A DNA stretch of 5,713 nucleotides from Bacteroidota bacterium. GTDB taxonomy: Bacteria; Bacteroidota; Bacteroidia; Chitinophagales; LD1. The stretch lies in contig JAFDYP010000477.1 of NCBI GenBank assembly GCA_018267355.1, positions 1 through 5,713 of the forward strand, read 5' to 3'. Within the stretch, counting starts at the first letter, position 1. Every line of letters begins with the position of its first letter. The translations under genes and the position numbers were made by a program. The notes under the pieces were generated by a model. That model ran no database searches. It worked only from the letters and a program-made list of their open reading frames with translations, and was not told the origin of the DNA. Below, piece by piece: positions 4,797-5,713 of the stretch.

Positions 4797-5713
4797 ATGA
4801 ACAAAATACTCAAGGTCATAGGCGCTGTCCTGCTGGTAGTAGTGGTAGCGGTGATCATAGGCGGGCTGCTGGGACCCAAGAGCTTTAAGACAGAGCGCAG
4901 TGTGGTGATACATGCACCGCGCCACCTGATCTTCACTCAGATAGCAGACTACCGCCACTGGCCTGAGTGGTCGCCATGGTACGAGCTGGATACTAACTGC
5001 CGGTATGAGTACTTTGGCACGCAGGGTGAGGCAGATGCCGGCTACCGCTGGCAGGGCAATAAAAAGGCCGGGCAAGGCGAGATGCGCACCATAGAGATAG
5101 CACAGGATATGCGCCTCGTATCACGCCTGCACTTTATCAAGCCGTTTGAGTCTGTGGCCCACGCTACCTTTACCCTGGATAGTGCAGCAGATGGAGATAC
5201 AAAGGTCACCTGGAGCTTTGCCAATGATATTCCATTTCTGATGCGCCCTATGATGATCTTTATGAATATGGAGAAAATGATCGGCTCAGACTATGAGAAA
5301 GGCCTGGCCAAGCTGAGGAAAGTCTGCGAGTCTGCGCCCTCTGCCTCCGAGCTGGAGATCATGACCATGGACCTGCCCGCACAGACGTATATAGCCTACC
5401 GCACTCAGACCTCTACAGACTCTGTGAGCGCGCTCTTCCCGCGCTGGATGCCACGGGTCTATGCCTACGTCAAGGCGCACAAACTCGAGATGGCCGGAGC
5501 GCCTGCGGGTCTCTACTATACCTGGGACCCCGAGCACAAAAAGACAGATATGGCCATCGCTATCCCGGTGAAGAATGCCGGCAAGGGAGAGGGCGACTAC
5601 CAAGTCCTCACTATACCGGCTACCAGGGCCGTGATGGCAAAATACTACGGCCCGTACAATGAAAAGATGTCGGAGACACATAGTGCGCTGGGAGCCTTCA
5701 TAGCAGATCAGAA
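4797..5713 (+). CDS. Membrane-anchored SRPBCC plus GyrI-like domain protein (3' truncated)
   Basis: An ORF begins at ATG 4797 and remains open to the window edge, giving 305 complete residues. Residues 1-25 form a hydrophobic anchor (MNKILKVIGA, then VLLVVVVAVIIGG). A polyketide-cyclase-like SRPBCC domain follows (about 31-178), with the usual opening VVIHAPRHLIFTQIADYRHW and WSPW (58-61), and ending in a helix with GSDYEKGLAKLRK (163-175). From about 185 a GyrI-like/AraC effector-binding type domain begins (LEIMTMDLPAQTYIAYR, later GLYYTW and YYGPYNEK at 283-290); its C-terminus is cut off. Both folds bind hydrophobic small molecules in other proteins, so ligand binding at the membrane is a reasonable inference, but no ligand is known. 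Similar fusions of about 330-340 residues occur in Bacteroidota, so only some 30 residues are probably missing. It has its own promoter. Confidence 0.88.
   Translation, partial: MNKILKVIGAVLLVVVVAVIIGGLLGPKSFKTERSVVIHAPRHLIFTQIADYRHWPEWSPWYELDTNCRYEYFGTQGEADAGYRWQGNKKAGQGEMRTIEIAQDMRLVSRLHFIKPFESVAHATFTLDSAADGDTKVTWSFANDIPFLMRPMMIFMNMEKMIGSDYEKGLAKLRKVCESAPSASELEIMTMDLPAQTYIAYRTQTSTDSVSALFPRWMPRVYAYVKAHKLEMAGAPAGLYYTWDPEHKKTDMAIAIPVKNAGKGEGDYQVLTIPATRAVMAKYYGPYNEKMSETHSALGAFIADQ

Noticed and set aside
1..5713. A defence island, CRISPR array or prophage module
   Set aside because: No regularly spaced repeats, nuclease, helicase, integrase or toxin-antitoxin pair is visible on either strand. 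The genes present are ordinary accessory or housekeeping Bacteroidota families.

Overview
The window looks like chromosomal DNA of a Bacteroidota bacterium. The evidence is a FISUMP-domain secreted protein, a Bacteroidota-type NdpA-like nucleoid-associated protein, an N-terminally anchored SRPBCC/GyrI-like protein, no clear Shine-Dalgarno sequences before the starts, and several upstream sites matching the Bacteroidota -7 promoter element TAnnTTTG. Base composition is roughly balanced and Ile ATA codons are common. A Chitinophagia-type organism would fit, but this is inference and the genus cannot be read from the sequence.

Layout. Bases 2-82 are the last codons of a gene entering from the left. 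A secreted FISUMP protein (175-828, +) follows and meets, tail to tail with a 6-base gap, an unrecognised 90-residue protein (835-1107, -). Between that gene and the next minus-strand gene lies a nested imperfect palindrome of about 160 bp (1151-1311) that resembles a small non-autonomous mobile or REP-like element. The NdpA/YejK-type nucleoid-associated protein follows (1338-2390, -). Upstream of it, in the same direction, is a 51-residue single-pass membrane protein (2514-2669, -) that a usual ORF length cut-off would miss. A gene-poor stretch (2670-3031) separates this from a Tat-exported calcineurin-like phosphoesterase (3032-3988, +). A bidirectional terminator hairpin (4048-4081) divides it from a convergent small lipoprotein (4124-4597, -). 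A divergent promoter region (4598-4796) then feeds the lipoprotein leftward and, rightward, a membrane-anchored SRPBCC plus GyrI-like protein (4797 to the window end, 3'-truncated).

There is no sign of one shared pathway. The genes are mostly single units in alternating orientation. Four of the full-length proteins carry an export or membrane-anchoring signal (Sec signal peptide, Tat signal, lipobox, N-terminal anchor), and a fifth is a one-helix membrane protein. No CRISPR, phage, toxin-antitoxin or recognisable defence cassette is visible. The least ordinary items are the nested palindrome, the 51-residue membrane ORF and a pair of 11-bp direct repeats in front of the nucleoid-protein gene.
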